DNA from: Leifsonia sp. Leaf264
Lineage (GTDB): Bacteria > Actinomycetota > Actinomycetes > Actinomycetales > Microbacteriaceae
Length of the DNA stretch: 55,534 bases
Direction of reading: 5' to 3'
NCBI RefSeq assembly: GCF_001422325.1
Contig: NZ_LMMR01000007.1
Coordinates: 1 to 55,534 of the forward strand
This document shows, in pieces, positions 24,951 through 32,839 of this stretch. Positions within the stretch are counted from its first letter, which is position 1; each line of letters opens with the position of its first letter. The notes under the pieces were generated by a model. That model searched no databases, was not told the origin of the DNA, and worked only from the letters and a program-made list of their open reading frames with translations. Position numbers and translations under genes: made by a program.

Positions 24951-25361
24951 GTGCCTGAGACCAAACTCAGAAAGCAGTCGTTGTTCCAGCTCGTCGGTGA
25001 GCTCCCCACGCTCATCCGCGACCTGCTCCAGGCCGAGATCGCATCGTTCAAGGCCGAACTCGTGGCCAGGGGTAAGAGCGTCGGTGTTGCGGCCGGGCTG
25101 TTCATCGTCGCCCTCTTCTTCCTGTTCTGGCTGTTCGCCGTGCTCATCGAGGCCGCTGTCTTCGCGTTCGCGTTGATCGTCCCGGCGTGGGCGGCGGCGT
25201 TGATCGTCGGCGGCATCCTGCTGGTGATCATCGCCATCCTGGTGTTCGCCGGCATCGCGAGCTACAAGCGCGCGACGAAGGAGCCCGAGGCGTCGATCAA
25301 GGAGCACATCCAGACCGACGTCGATGTTGTGAAGGGGGTTGGACCGTATGACAACCACTGA
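24951..25361 (+). CDS. phage-holin-like membrane protein (holin superfamily III, putative Holin-X)
   Basis: A 136-residue protein with an amphipathic N-terminal helix (LFQLVGELPTLIRDLLQAEI) and two long transmembrane helices, about 43-68 and 73-100, followed by a charged tail. This matches the actinobacterial 'putative holin-X' family, which occurs on chromosomes beside DUF3618 genes and is not evidence for a prophage. GAGGTGATG lies just upstream of the GTG start. Its end overlaps the next gene by 14 bases. Confidence 0.8.
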   Translation: MPETKLRKQSLFQLVGELPTLIRDLLQAEIASFKAELVARGKSVGVAAGLFIVALFFLFWLFAVLIEAAVFAFALIVPAWAAALIVGGILLVIIAILVFAGIASYKRATKEPEASIKEHIQTDVDVVKGVGPYDNH

Positions 25362-25647
25362 TGTGAGCAGGAGCCTGCTGGAGCCTCGACCGCTCTCGGA
25401 GCTGTCGCGCCCCGAGCTCAGGGTCGAGGTGACCCGGGCCCGCAACGAACTCGCCTCGACGCTGAACGCGATCGAGGATCGACTGAACGTCCCCCGGAAG
25501 GTGCGTGAGCGCACCGACCGCTGGGGCCGCGAGCTACGACGCCTGCGCGCCGAGAACCCGGTGGCGCTCGCTGGAGTGGCTGTCGGAGTCGCCGTCGTCA
25601 TCGGGGGAGCCGTCTGGGGGATCGTCACACTCGTGACCCGTGACTGA
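25348..25647 (+). CDS. DUF3618 domain-containing membrane protein
   Basis: A 99-residue protein. The soluble part carries the DUF3618 pattern RPELRVEVTRARNELASTLN followed by AIEDRLNVPRKVRER, and one C-terminal transmembrane helix (PVALAGVAVGVAVVIGGAVW) follows. GAAGGGGG lies about 9 bases before the ATG. Together with the two preceding genes it makes a compact cell-envelope block widely seen in actinobacteria; role unknown. Confidence 0.8.
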   Translation: MTTTDVSRSLLEPRPLSELSRPELRVEVTRARNELASTLNAIEDRLNVPRKVRERTDRWGRELRRLRAENPVALAGVAVGVAVVIGGAVWGIVTLVTRD

Positions 25648-25668
25648 CCCCGTTCGCGCAGCGGGCCG

Positions 25669-25698
25669 TCTCGCTTTGGAAAGAACCGCAAAGCGAGA
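25669..25698. promoter_or_regulatory. perfect 10 bp inverted repeat upstream of hemQ (operator or terminator)
   Basis: TCTCGCTTTG and CAAAGCGAGA are separated by 10 bases. A TTGGAA hexamer at 25676-25681 spaced 17 bp from a GAGACT hexamer at 25699-25704 could be the hemQ promoter; the repeat would cover it. It also lies 21 bases after the DUF3618 stop, so a terminator is the alternative. Confidence 0.5.
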
Positions 25699-25710
25699 GA
25701 GACTGGGGGC

Positions 25711-26466
25711 ATGACTTCCCTCGCTGCCGGTGAGGCAGCTGACGCCGTGCCCGAAACGACTTCCTCGGAGGTGTCCGGCATCCCTGAGGCCACACCCTCG
25801 GGATACACGCTCTTCGCCGTGTTCCGGCGCGACCCCGCCAATCCCGACGACTTCGACGGACACGACGTTCCCAAGGTCGTCGCCGAGCTCGACGACGTGG
25901 TGCGCCTCCTCGAGACCGAGGGGGTGACGATCCGCGGCTTCTACGACGTCTCCGGCCTGCGTGCTGATGCCGACCTCATGATCTGGACCCACGCCGACGA
26001 CGCCGAGACCCTCCAGTGGGCCCACCGCGAACTGCGTCGCGTGCGACTGCTCAAGTCGTTGCTGCCGACCTGGAACGCCATGGGCGTGCACCGTGACGCC
26101 GAGTTCAACAAGTCGCACGTTCCCGGATTCCTGCGCGGAGTCGAGCCGAAGGGCTGGATGACCGTGTACCCCTTCGTGCGCAGCTTCGAGTGGTACCTGC
26201 TGCCCGACGCCGAGCGTGGACTCATGCTGGCCGAGCACGGCCGCAAGGGGGCCGGCTTCCGCGGCGTCGTCGCGAACACCGTCTCCTCGTTCGCGTTGGG
26301 CGACTACGAGTGGCTCCTGCCCATGGAGGCCGACGAGCTCACCGACCTCGTCGACATGATGCGCGATCTGCGGGCGACGGATGCGCGTCGCCACGTGCGC
26401 GAGGAGGTCCCGTTCTACACGGGCCGCCGCATCAGCACCGCCGAGCTCGTGGAGGTGCTGCAGTAA
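25711..26466 (+). CDS. hemQ: coproheme decarboxylase HemQ/ChdC
   Basis: A 251-residue member of the chlorite dismutase-like family. It performs the last step of the coproporphyrin-dependent pathway, turning iron-coproporphyrin III into haem b with hydrogen peroxide. The first domain carries YTLFAVFRRDP, the second MIWTHADDAETLQWAHRELR. The catalytic Tyr is in VYPFVRSFEWY (Tyr153) and the proximal haem His in LAEHGRKG (His176). Its stop overlaps the hemH ATG (TAATG). Presence of this gene shows that the pathway does not run through protoporphyrin. Confidence 0.95.
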   Translation: MTSLAAGEAADAVPETTSSEVSGIPEATPSGYTLFAVFRRDPANPDDFDGHDVPKVVAELDDVVRLLETEGVTIRGFYDVSGLRADADLMIWTHADDAETLQWAHRELRRVRLLKSLLPTWNAMGVHRDAEFNKSHVPGFLRGVEPKGWMTVYPFVRSFEWYLLPDAERGLMLAEHGRKGAGFRGVVANTVSSFALGDYEWLLPMEADELTDLVDMMRDLRATDARRHVREEVPFYTGRRISTAELVEVLQ

Positions 26467-27734
26467 TGGCCGCCCGCAACCTCGGCAACACCACGGCCCA
26501 CAAGCCGGCGCCGGCGACCAGCGCGCCCTGCGCTGCCGGTGCCCGCGTACCCGGCGCCACCCCGGCGGCGCAGCAGGGTGCCGAACACGTCGAGACGCCC
26601 GTCGCCTACGACGGCATCCTGCTCAGCGGCTTCGGCGGACCCGAGGGCCAGGACGAGGTCATCCCGTTCCTCCGCAACGTGACCAGCGGTCGCGGCATCC
26701 CCGATGAGCGGCTCGAGGAGGTGGCCCACCACTACCGTCACTACGACGGCGTGAGCCCCATCAACGAGCAGAACCGACAGCTCAAGGCCGCCCTCGAGGC
26801 CGAGATCGCCCGCCGCGGCCTCGACCTGCCGGTCTACTGGGGCAACCGCAACTGGGAGCCCTACATGAACGACGCCCTCACGGAGGCGTCGGAGGCCGGG
26901 GCGAGCAAGCTCATCGCGATCGCCACGAGCGCCTACAGCTCGTACTCCAGCTGCCGGCAGTACCGCGAGGACTACGCTGACGCGCTCGAGGACACCGGCC
27001 TCGGCGACAGCCTCCAGATCGACAAGGTGCGCCAGTTCTTCGACCACCCCGGCTTCGTCACGCCGTTCATCGAGGGCGTCCGTGATGCCGTCGCCGAGCT
27101 GACGGCATCCGGGATCGCCGAATCCGAGATCGAGGTGCTGTTCGCCACGCACTCGATCCCGACGACGGATGCGCTCCGCTCGGGCCCGGCCGTGCTCGAC
27201 GCCTCATCGGCCACGGGTACCGACCCCGAGGCCGACCGCGGCTTCGGCGGCGGGGGAGCCTACGCCGCGCAGCACGAGGCCGTCGCCGAGGTCGTCATGC
27301 GCGAGGCGACCACCTCGCCCATCAGCTGGCAGCTCGTCTACCAGTCGAGGAGCGGCCCGCCCACCCAGCCGTGGCTGGAGCCCGACATCAACGACGCCAT
27401 CGCGCTGCTGCCGGAACGCGGCGTCAAGGCCGTGGTGATAGTGCCGCTCGGTTTCATGAGCGATCACATGGAGGTGCTCTGGGACCTCGACAACGAGGCA
27501 CTCGAGTCAGCCGACGCGCACGGCCTGCAGGCTGTGCGCGTCGCGACGCCGGGAACGCATCCGTCGTTCGTCGCCGGTCTCGTCGACCTGGTGCTCGAGC
27601 GCATCGAGGGAACCCCGACCGCCGACCGCCCCGCCCTTACCGAGCTCGGCCCCTGGTACGACGTCTGCCGACCCGGTTGCTGCGAGAACGTGAGGCTCGG
27701 CTTCAGGCCGGCCCTCGGCGGGATCGCACCGTGA
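26466..27734 (+). CDS. hemH: coproporphyrin III ferrochelatase, [2Fe-2S] type
   Basis: A 422-residue enzyme inserting Fe2+ into coproporphyrin III. Conserved text includes ILLSGFGGPEGQDEVIPFLR (51-70), HHYRHYDGVSPIN (88-100), the metal-delivery His229 in LFATHSIPTTD and a YQSRSGPPTQPWLEPD stretch. Cys163 in SSCRQYRED and Cys401, Cys405 and Cys406 in DVCRPGCCEN match the spacing of the iron-sulfur ligands of actinobacterial ferrochelatases. About 45 extra residues rich in Ala and Pro precede the domain. It overlaps hemQ by one base and hemC by four. Confidence 0.95.
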   Translation: MAARNLGNTTAHKPAPATSAPCAAGARVPGATPAAQQGAEHVETPVAYDGILLSGFGGPEGQDEVIPFLRNVTSGRGIPDERLEEVAHHYRHYDGVSPINEQNRQLKAALEAEIARRGLDLPVYWGNRNWEPYMNDALTEASEAGASKLIAIATSAYSSYSSCRQYREDYADALEDTGLGDSLQIDKVRQFFDHPGFVTPFIEGVRDAVAELTASGIAESEIEVLFATHSIPTTDALRSGPAVLDASSATGTDPEADRGFGGGGAYAAQHEAVAEVVMREATTSPISWQLVYQSRSGPPTQPWLEPDINDAIALLPERGVKAVVIVPLGFMSDHMEVLWDLDNEALESADAHGLQAVRVATPGTHPSFVAGLVDLVLERIEGTPTADRPALTELGPWYDVCRPGCCENVRLGFRPALGGIAP

Positions 27735-28726
27735 GCGCCGGCTCAGCCGCCGGCGCGGCGTCGGGTGCCGCATCCGTGATCCGGGTGGGAACCCGTGGCA
27801 GCGCACTGGCGCTGGCGCAGACCAAGGCCGTCGCCGCGAAGATCGCTGCGGCATCGGGCTCGACCGTCGAGATCGTCACCATCACGACCCACGGCGACAC
27901 GTCGACGGACTCACTCGCCGCGCTCGGTGGCACCGGCGTCTTCGCCTCGGCCCTGCGCGAGGCCCTGCTGGCCGACGAGTGCGACCTCATCGTGCACTCC
28001 CTGAAGGACCTCCCGACAGCTCCGCACCCCGGCCTGCGCATCGGCGCGGTGCCCAAGCGCGCCGATGCCCGCGATGCCCTGTGCGCGCGCGACGGCCTCA
28101 CCCTCGAGACCCTGCCCGAGGGTGCCCGCGTCGGCACCGGCTCGCCCCGACGCGTCGCTCAGCTGCGTGCAGCGCGTCCCGACCTCGTGGTCGTCGACAT
28201 CCGCGGCAACGTCGACACCCGTCTCGGCCGGGTGGCGGATGGCGACCTCGATGCCGTGATCCTGGCGGCGGCCGGACTCGGCCGCCTCGGCCGACTCGAC
28301 GCCGTGACCGAGCTGCTCGACATCAACGACTGGCCGACGGCTCCAGGCCAGGGCGCTCTCGCCGTCGAGGTACGAGACGGCCGGCTGGAACGCCACCTCG
28401 AGTCCGGCCTCCGATCGGTCGAGCACACGACCACCCGGGCGTCGGTCTCGGCGGAGCGTCTCGTGCTCGCCGGACTCGAGGCCGGGTGCTCCGCTCCGAT
28501 CGCGGCATCAGCCATCGTCGACAGCGACATGCTGTTCCTCACGGCCACGGTGTACAGCCCCGATGGCACCGCGAAGATCACAAGTTCGCATGCAGCCACC
28601 CCCGACAGCCACTCTTCTGCACATCTGGCCGAGTCAGCGGATGATGTGGCAGGTAGAGTCGTCGCAGAACTTCTCGGCAACGGTGCCGCCGAACTCGCTC
28701 CGCTCCAGGGCACGAAGGGCACCTAA
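27731..28726 (+). CDS. hemC: hydroxymethylbilane synthase (porphobilinogen deaminase)
   Basis: A 331-residue enzyme joining four porphobilinogens. VIRVGTRGSALALAQTKAV at 16-34, the catalytic Asp93 in HSLKDLPT, RRVAQLRAARPDL, and the dipyrromethane-cofactor Cys253 in LEAGCSAPI are all present. The GTG start overlaps the hemH stop (GTGA); the first 15 residues are a low-complexity Gly/Ala/Ser leader. It is followed without a gap by hemD. Confidence 0.95.
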   Translation: MSAGSAAGAASGAASVIRVGTRGSALALAQTKAVAAKIAAASGSTVEIVTITTHGDTSTDSLAALGGTGVFASALREALLADECDLIVHSLKDLPTAPHPGLRIGAVPKRADARDALCARDGLTLETLPEGARVGTGSPRRVAQLRAARPDLVVVDIRGNVDTRLGRVADGDLDAVILAAAGLGRLGRLDAVTELLDINDWPTAPGQGALAVEVRDGRLERHLESGLRSVEHTTTRASVSAERLVLAGLEAGCSAPIAASAIVDSDMLFLTATVYSPDGTAKITSSHAATPDSHSSAHLAESADDVAGRVVAELLGNGAAELAPLQGTKGT

Positions 28727-29512
28727 GTGATCGATCGACAGGCCAAGGCTCCGCGCCCGCTCGACGGCTGGCGCGTCCTCGTTCCTCGTGGTGGGCCGTG
28801 GGGTGACAGCGTCGCCGCCAATCTGAGGGCGAAGGGCGCCGCCCCGGTCATCGCCCCGCTCATCAACTTCGCACCGACCGACGACGCCGAGACGCTGGCG
28901 ACGGCACTGGCCGACCTCGCGGCCGGCGCGTTCGACTGGGTCACCGTCACGAGCGCCACGACGGTGGACGTGCTGTCGTCGCATCGCGCCGTGATCCCCG
29001 CCGAGACCCGCGTCGCCGCTGTCGGCGAGACCACGGCCGCGGCCCTCACGGCAGCCGGCTACCGCGTCGACATCGTTCCTCACGAGGACAATTCCGCCCG
29101 GGGCCTGCTCGAGGAGTGGACCCAGGCCACGGCCGGAGCCTTCCCCCTCACCGTGCTGACTCTCCGGTCCGAGATCGCCAAGCCCCTGCTCAGCGAGGGC
29201 CTGCGCCGCATCGGGCACGACGTGCGCTCGGTCGTCGCCTACCGCACCATCGGCGTTCCGGTCTCCGAGCAGGTGACCGCCGACGTGGCATCGGGTCGGA
29301 TCAACGCCGTGCTCATCACCAGTGGAAGCGTCGCCGAGCAGGTCCAGCTGCAGCTCGGCCCGCTCCCGCAGGGCACCCTCGTGGTCGCCATCGGCCCGCA
29401 GACGGCTCGGGATGCTCGCGCCTACGGCCTCGACGTCGACGCAGTCGCCGACGAGCGCACGGCGGAATCGCTCATCGAGGCTCTCGTACGCCAGGCGGCT
29501 TCGCTGGTCTGA
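28727..29512 (+). CDS. hemD: uroporphyrinogen-III synthase
   Basis: A 261-residue two-domain protein that cyclises hydroxymethylbilane with D-ring inversion. Sequence conservation in this family is low; visible landmarks are GWRVLVPRGGPWGDSVAANL, FDWVTVTSATTVDVL, VGETTAAALTAAGY, ALVTITSGS-like VLITSGSVAEQ and VVAIGPQTARDARAYG. Identity is secured by position directly after hemC with abutting stop and GTG start. A repeat element separates it from hemB. Confidence 0.9.
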   Translation: MIDRQAKAPRPLDGWRVLVPRGGPWGDSVAANLRAKGAAPVIAPLINFAPTDDAETLATALADLAAGAFDWVTVTSATTVDVLSSHRAVIPAETRVAAVGETTAAALTAAGYRVDIVPHEDNSARGLLEEWTQATAGAFPLTVLTLRSEIAKPLLSEGLRRIGHDVRSVVAYRTIGVPVSEQVTADVASGRINAVLITSGSVAEQVQLQLGPLPQGTLVVAIGPQTARDARAYGLDVDAVADERTAESLIEALVRQAASLV

Positions 29513-29519
29513 GGCATCC

Positions 29520-29608
29520 CGCTCGCTGAGGCCCGGACGCAGTCCGCGGGCGAAGTGGATGCCGGGCCGGCGCTTCGGGCGGTCGCCTCGCTCGGCCCTC
29601 AGCGAGCG
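29520..29608. repeat. MITE-like element with 12 bp inverted ends, copy 1
   Basis: CGCTCGCTGAGG and CCTCAGCGAGCG form perfect ends of an 89-base element between hemD and hemB. The inside contains CGAAG near the left and CTTCGGGCGG near the right. A second element with the same ends is at 38033-38116. It carries no gene. Confidence 0.7.
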
Positions 29609-29620
29609 TACGGTTCGACG

Positions 29621-29626
29621 TAGGCT
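29621..29626 (+). promoter_or_regulatory. -10 hexamer of a leaderless hemB promoter
   Basis: TAGGCT lies 6 bases before the hemB GTG and 13 bases after the repeat element, so hemB and hemL can be transcribed apart from hemQHCD. Confidence 0.5.
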
Positions 29627-29632
29627 TGACCG

Positions 29633-30628
29633 GTGAGCGAATCCTTCCTTCCGCGCGTGCGCCCGCGCCGGCTGCGGGCGACCCCCGCGCTGCGCCGCGC
29701 CGTCTCCGAGACCCGTCTGCATCCGTCGGAGCTCGTGCTTCCGATCTTCGTGCGTGAAGGCGATGACCCCGTCGCCATCGCCTCGATGCCGGGCGTCGTG
29801 CAGCACACCCTCGACAGCGTGCGCGCCGCCGTGAACGAGGCCGCGGCCGCCGGTGTCGGCGGCGTCATGCTCTTCGGTGTTCCCGAGGTGCGCGACGCCA
29901 TGGGCTCGGGCGCCACCGATCCCGACGGCATCCTGAACCTCGCCACCCGCGTCGTGGCCGACGAGGTGGGCGACGCCCTCGTGGTGCAGACCGACCTCTG
30001 CCTCGACGAGTTCACCGACCACGGACACTGCGGCGTGCTGGATGCCCTCGGGCGCGTCGACAACGACGCCACGCTCGAGCGCTACAGCGAGATGGCTCTC
30101 GTGCAGGCTGCATCCGGATCCGCGCTCCTCGGCCTCTCGGGCATGATGGACGGCCAGGTCGCCGCGGTGCGAGCCGCCCTCGACGAGTCGGGCTTCATCG
30201 ACACGGCGATCCTCGCCTACTCGGCCAAGTACGCCTCCGCCTACTACGGCCCGTTCCGCGAGGCCGTCGCTTCGACCCTGCAGGGTGACCGCCGCAGCTA
30301 CCAGCTCGACCCCGGCAACCGCCGCGAGGGCCTGCGCGAGGCGATGATCGACATCGACGAGGGCGCCGACATCGTCATGGTGAAGCCGGCGGGCAGCTAC
30401 CTCGACGTGCTCTCCGACGTGGCCGCGGCATCCGATGTTCCCGTCTGGGCCTACCAGGTGTCGGGCGAGTACGCCATGATCGAGGCCGCGGCGGCGAACG
30501 GGTGGATCGACCGGCAGCGGGCCGTGCACGAGAGCGTGATCGGCATCCGTCGTGCCGGGGCCGACACCGTACTGACCTACTGGGCGACGGAACTCGCCGG
30601 CTGGCTGAACGACGGAGTGGTGGCATGA
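29633..30628 (+). CDS. hemB: porphobilinogen synthase (5-aminolevulinate dehydratase)
   Basis: A 331-residue TIM-barrel enzyme condensing two 5-aminolevulinates. The Schiff-base lysines are Lys199 ([17 protein letters not shown]) and Lys251 ([13 protein letters not shown]). The active-site metal loop reads [14 protein letters not shown]: Cys123 and Cys133 are kept, but the position between them is Asp125 instead of Cys, a mixed site between the zinc (three-Cys) and magnesium (Asp) classes. The hemL ATG overlaps its stop. Confidence 0.96.
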   Translation: MSESFLPRVRPRRLRATPALRRAVSETRLHPSELVLPIFVREGDDPVAIASMPGVVQHTLDSVRAAVNEAAAAGVGGVMLFGVPEVRDAMGSGATDPDGILNLATRVVADEVGDALVVQTDLCLDEFTDHGHCGVLDALGRVDNDATLERYSEMALVQAASGSALLGLSGMMDGQVAAVRAALDESGFIDTAILAYSAKYASAYYGPFREAVASTLQGDRRSYQLDPGNRREGLREAMIDIDEGADIVMVKPAGSYLDVLSDVAAASDVPVWAYQVSGEYAMIEAAAANGWIDRQRAVHESVIGIRRAGADTVLTYWATELAGWLNDGVVA

Positions 30629-31947
30629 CGCGCAACGACGACCTCTTCGCGCGCGCCCAGGCCGCCATCCCCGGCGGCGTGAACTCTCCCGTGCGCGCCT
30701 TCCGGTCCGTGGGCGGTTCGCCGCTGTTCCTCACCTCGGCTCGCGGTGCGTACGTGACGGATGCCGATGGCCGGGAGTACGTGGACCTGGTGGCCAGCTG
30801 GGGCCCGGCCATCCTCGGGCACGCGCAACCGCAGGTGGTCGCCGCCGTGCAGGAGGCCGCTGCCCGCGGCCTCGGCTTCGGCGCCGCGACGCCGTCGGAG
30901 ACCGAACTCGCCGAGCTCATCGAGGAGCGCGTCGCGCCGGTGGAGAAGGTGCGCCTGCTCTCGACGGGCACCGAGGCGACGATGACAGCCATCCGCCTGG
31001 CCCGCGGTTTCACCGGCCGGGACCTGCTGGTGAAGTTCGCCGGGCTCTACCACGGCCATTCCGACGGGCTGCTCGCCGAGGCCGGTTCCGGCGTCGCCAC
31101 CCTCGCCCTGCCCGGCTCGGCCGGCGTGACGGCCGCCACGGCAGCGCAGACCCTCGTACTGCCGTACAACGACCTCGACGCCGTGCGGGCGGTCTTCGCG
31201 GAGCACGGCGATCGCATCGCCGCGATCATCACCGAGGCCGCGGCAGCCAACATGGGCGTCGTCGCTCCGGATGCCGGCTTCAACGCGGCTCTCGTCGACA
31301 TAGCCCACGCCCACGGCGCCCTCGTCATCCTCGACGAGGTGCTGACGGGCTTCAGGGTCGGCCGCGCCGGCTACTGGGGGCTCGAGAACGCCGGAGTCGC
31401 CGGTCACCCGGCGTACGCCCCCGACCTGTTCACCTTCGGAAAGGTGGTCGGCGGCGGGCTCCCCGTGGCGGCCCTCGGCGGCCGCGCCGACGTGATGGAC
31501 CACCTCGCACCGCTCGGCCCGGTCTACCAGGCCGGCACGCTCTCCGGGAACCCTGTCGCCGTCGCCGCCGGCCTGACCACGCTCCGTCTCGCTGATGACG
31601 CCGTCTACGCTCACCTCGATGCCACGGCGCTGACCGTCTCCACCGCGGTGTCTGACGCGCTGACGGATGCCGGAGTCGCCCATGCCGTGCAGCGGGCCGG
31701 CAACCTGTTCAGCTTCGTCTTCGGCGAGAACGTCGTCGGCGGGGTGCGGAATTACGACGAGGTGCGCGCCCAGGAGGCCTGGCGCTACCCCGCCTTCTTC
31801 CACGCGATGCAGGACGGCGGCGTCTCGCTTCCGCCGTCGGTGTTCGAGGCCTGGTTCGTGACGGCCGCCCACGACGATGCCGCCATCGCGCGCATCGTCG
31901 AGGCGCTGCCGGCGGCGGCGCGGGCAGCAGCGGAGGCGACCCCGTAG
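30625..31947 (+). CDS. hemL: glutamate-1-semialdehyde 2,1-aminomutase
   Basis: A 440-residue PLP enzyme converting glutamate-1-semialdehyde to 5-aminolevulinate, the step after Hem[18 protein letters not shown] is at 15-31, [20 protein letters not shown] at 113-132, [12 protein letters not shown] around 235-246 and the PLP lysine Lys273 in [19 protein letters not shown]. The ATG overlaps the hemB stop. It ends the haem run; no obvious terminator follows. Confidence 0.96.
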   Translation: MTRNDDLFARAQAAIPGGVNSPVRAFRSVGGSPLFLTSARGAYVTDADGREYVDLVASWGPAILGHAQPQVVAAVQEAAARGLGFGAATPSETELAELIEERVAPVEKVRLLSTGTEATMTAIRLARGFTGRDLLVKFAGLYHGHSDGLLAEAGSGVATLALPGSAGVTAATAAQTLVLPYNDLDAVRAVFAEHGDRIAAIITEAAAANMGVVAPDAGFNAALVDIAHAHGALVILDEVLTGFRVGRAGYWGLENAGVAGHPAYAPDLFTFGKVVGGGLPVAALGGRADVMDHLAPLGPVYQAGTLSGNPVAVAAGLTTLRLADDAVYAHLDATALTVSTAVSDALTDAGVAHAVQRAGNLFSFVFGENVVGGVRNYDEVRAQEAWRYPAFFHAMQDGGVSLPPSVFEAWFVTAAHDDAAIARIVEALPAAARAAAEATP

Positions 31948-32013
31948 CTTTCGATGCGGTATCGGATCATTCGTTTGTGAAGTGTCCACAGCACCAATCG
32001 CGCACACTTTTGC

Positions 32014-32019
32014 CAGACT
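32014..32019 (+). promoter_or_regulatory. -10-like hexamer of a leaderless promoter
   Basis: CAGACT lies 6 bases before the ATG at 32026. Confidence 0.35.
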
Positions 32020-32025
32020 GGAAGC

Positions 32026-32394
32026 ATGGCGTCATTGCGAGTGCATCAGGACCGGCTGGAGATCCATCTCACGTCGGCCGAGAAGGTGCTCTCCCTGCGC
32101 CGGGACGACATCATCGTCCCCCGCGAGGACATCCGCTCCGTCACCATCACCGATGACCCGTGGATCTGGATCCGCGGCATCCGTGCCCCCGGCGCCTTCG
32201 TGCCGTTGACCCTCGCCGTCGGCACCTGGAAGTTCCACGGGGGCAAGGACTTCATCGTGGTGAAGAACAAGCGGCCCTCCGTGATCATCGACATCGACGG
32301 CGGCGAGTTCTCGCGTGTCGTCGTCAGCACCAACCACGCCGTGGAATTGATCGGCTCGCTGAAGATCAGCGAATCGGACGCTGTGTCGGACTGA
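32026..32394 (+). CDS. hypothetical protein, PH-like beta-rich fold
   Basis: A 122-residue soluble protein without membrane segments. It is rich in beta-strands (SLRVHQDRLEIHLTSAEKVL, VPREDIRSVTITDDPW, WKFHGGKDFIVVKNKRPSVI), a pattern like bacterial PH domains. WIWIRGIRAPG and the DGGEFSRVVVST segment are the most distinctive parts. I do not recognise a specific function. The next gene, 77 bases downstream, is a membrane protein. Confidence 0.72.
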   Translation: MASLRVHQDRLEIHLTSAEKVLSLRRDDIIVPREDIRSVTITDDPWIWIRGIRAPGAFVPLTLAVGTWKFHGGKDFIVVKNKRPSVIIDIDGGEFSRVVVSTNHAVELIGSLKISESDAVSD

Positions 32395-32471
32395 GTCAGT
32401 ATCGTTGGGTATCGGCTCAGTCGATCCCGTGCACACGATGATGCGCGGGCAGTCACGGATGCGAGGAAATC

Positions 32472-32813
32472 ATGACCGGTTTCAGCGAGATGCCCGGACA
32501 GGATCCCCTGTCGGCCGGGTACAACCCTGAACACCTGGAGGGCTTCGAGGCCGACCCGCTCCCGCCTCTTCATGGCGCGGACGATCCCGGCCGCACTCTC
32601 GGCATCATCGGACTCGTGCTCGCGATCTTCTTCAACATCATCGGCCTGATCGTGAGCATCGTCGCCTACAACAAGTCGAGGAAGGCCGGGTACAGCAACG
32701 GATTCGCCGTCGCCGGCATCATCGTCGGTGCCGTGCTGCTGATCCTCGCCGGTGTGCTCACCCTGCTGCTGTTGGGCACGGGGCTGGCGCTGTTCGGCAC
32801 CGTCTCGAACTGA
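32472..32813 (+). CDS. DUF4190 domain-containing membrane protein
   Basis: A 113-residue protein. About 45 hydrophilic residues rich in Pro and acidic residues are followed by two transmembrane helices: LGIIGLVLAIFFNIIGLIVS, then NKSRKAGYSNGFAVAGIIVG and a hydrophobic stretch. The GxxNGxAxAGxI pattern between the helices is the DUF4190 hallmark. A GAGGA ribosome binding site lies just before the ATG. Function unknown. Confidence 0.78.
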   Translation: MTGFSEMPGQDPLSAGYNPEHLEGFEADPLPPLHGADDPGRTLGIIGLVLAIFFNIIGLIVSIVAYNKSRKAGYSNGFAVAGIIVGAVLLILAGVLTLLLLGTGLALFGTVSN

Positions 32814-32839
32814 GCGCCGCCTGAGCAGCAGGCCGCGAC

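Noticed and set aside
24951-25361. Prophage remnant because of the holin-like gene
   Set aside because: No phage genes are nearby; this holin-X family is a normal chromosomal partner of DUF3618 genes.
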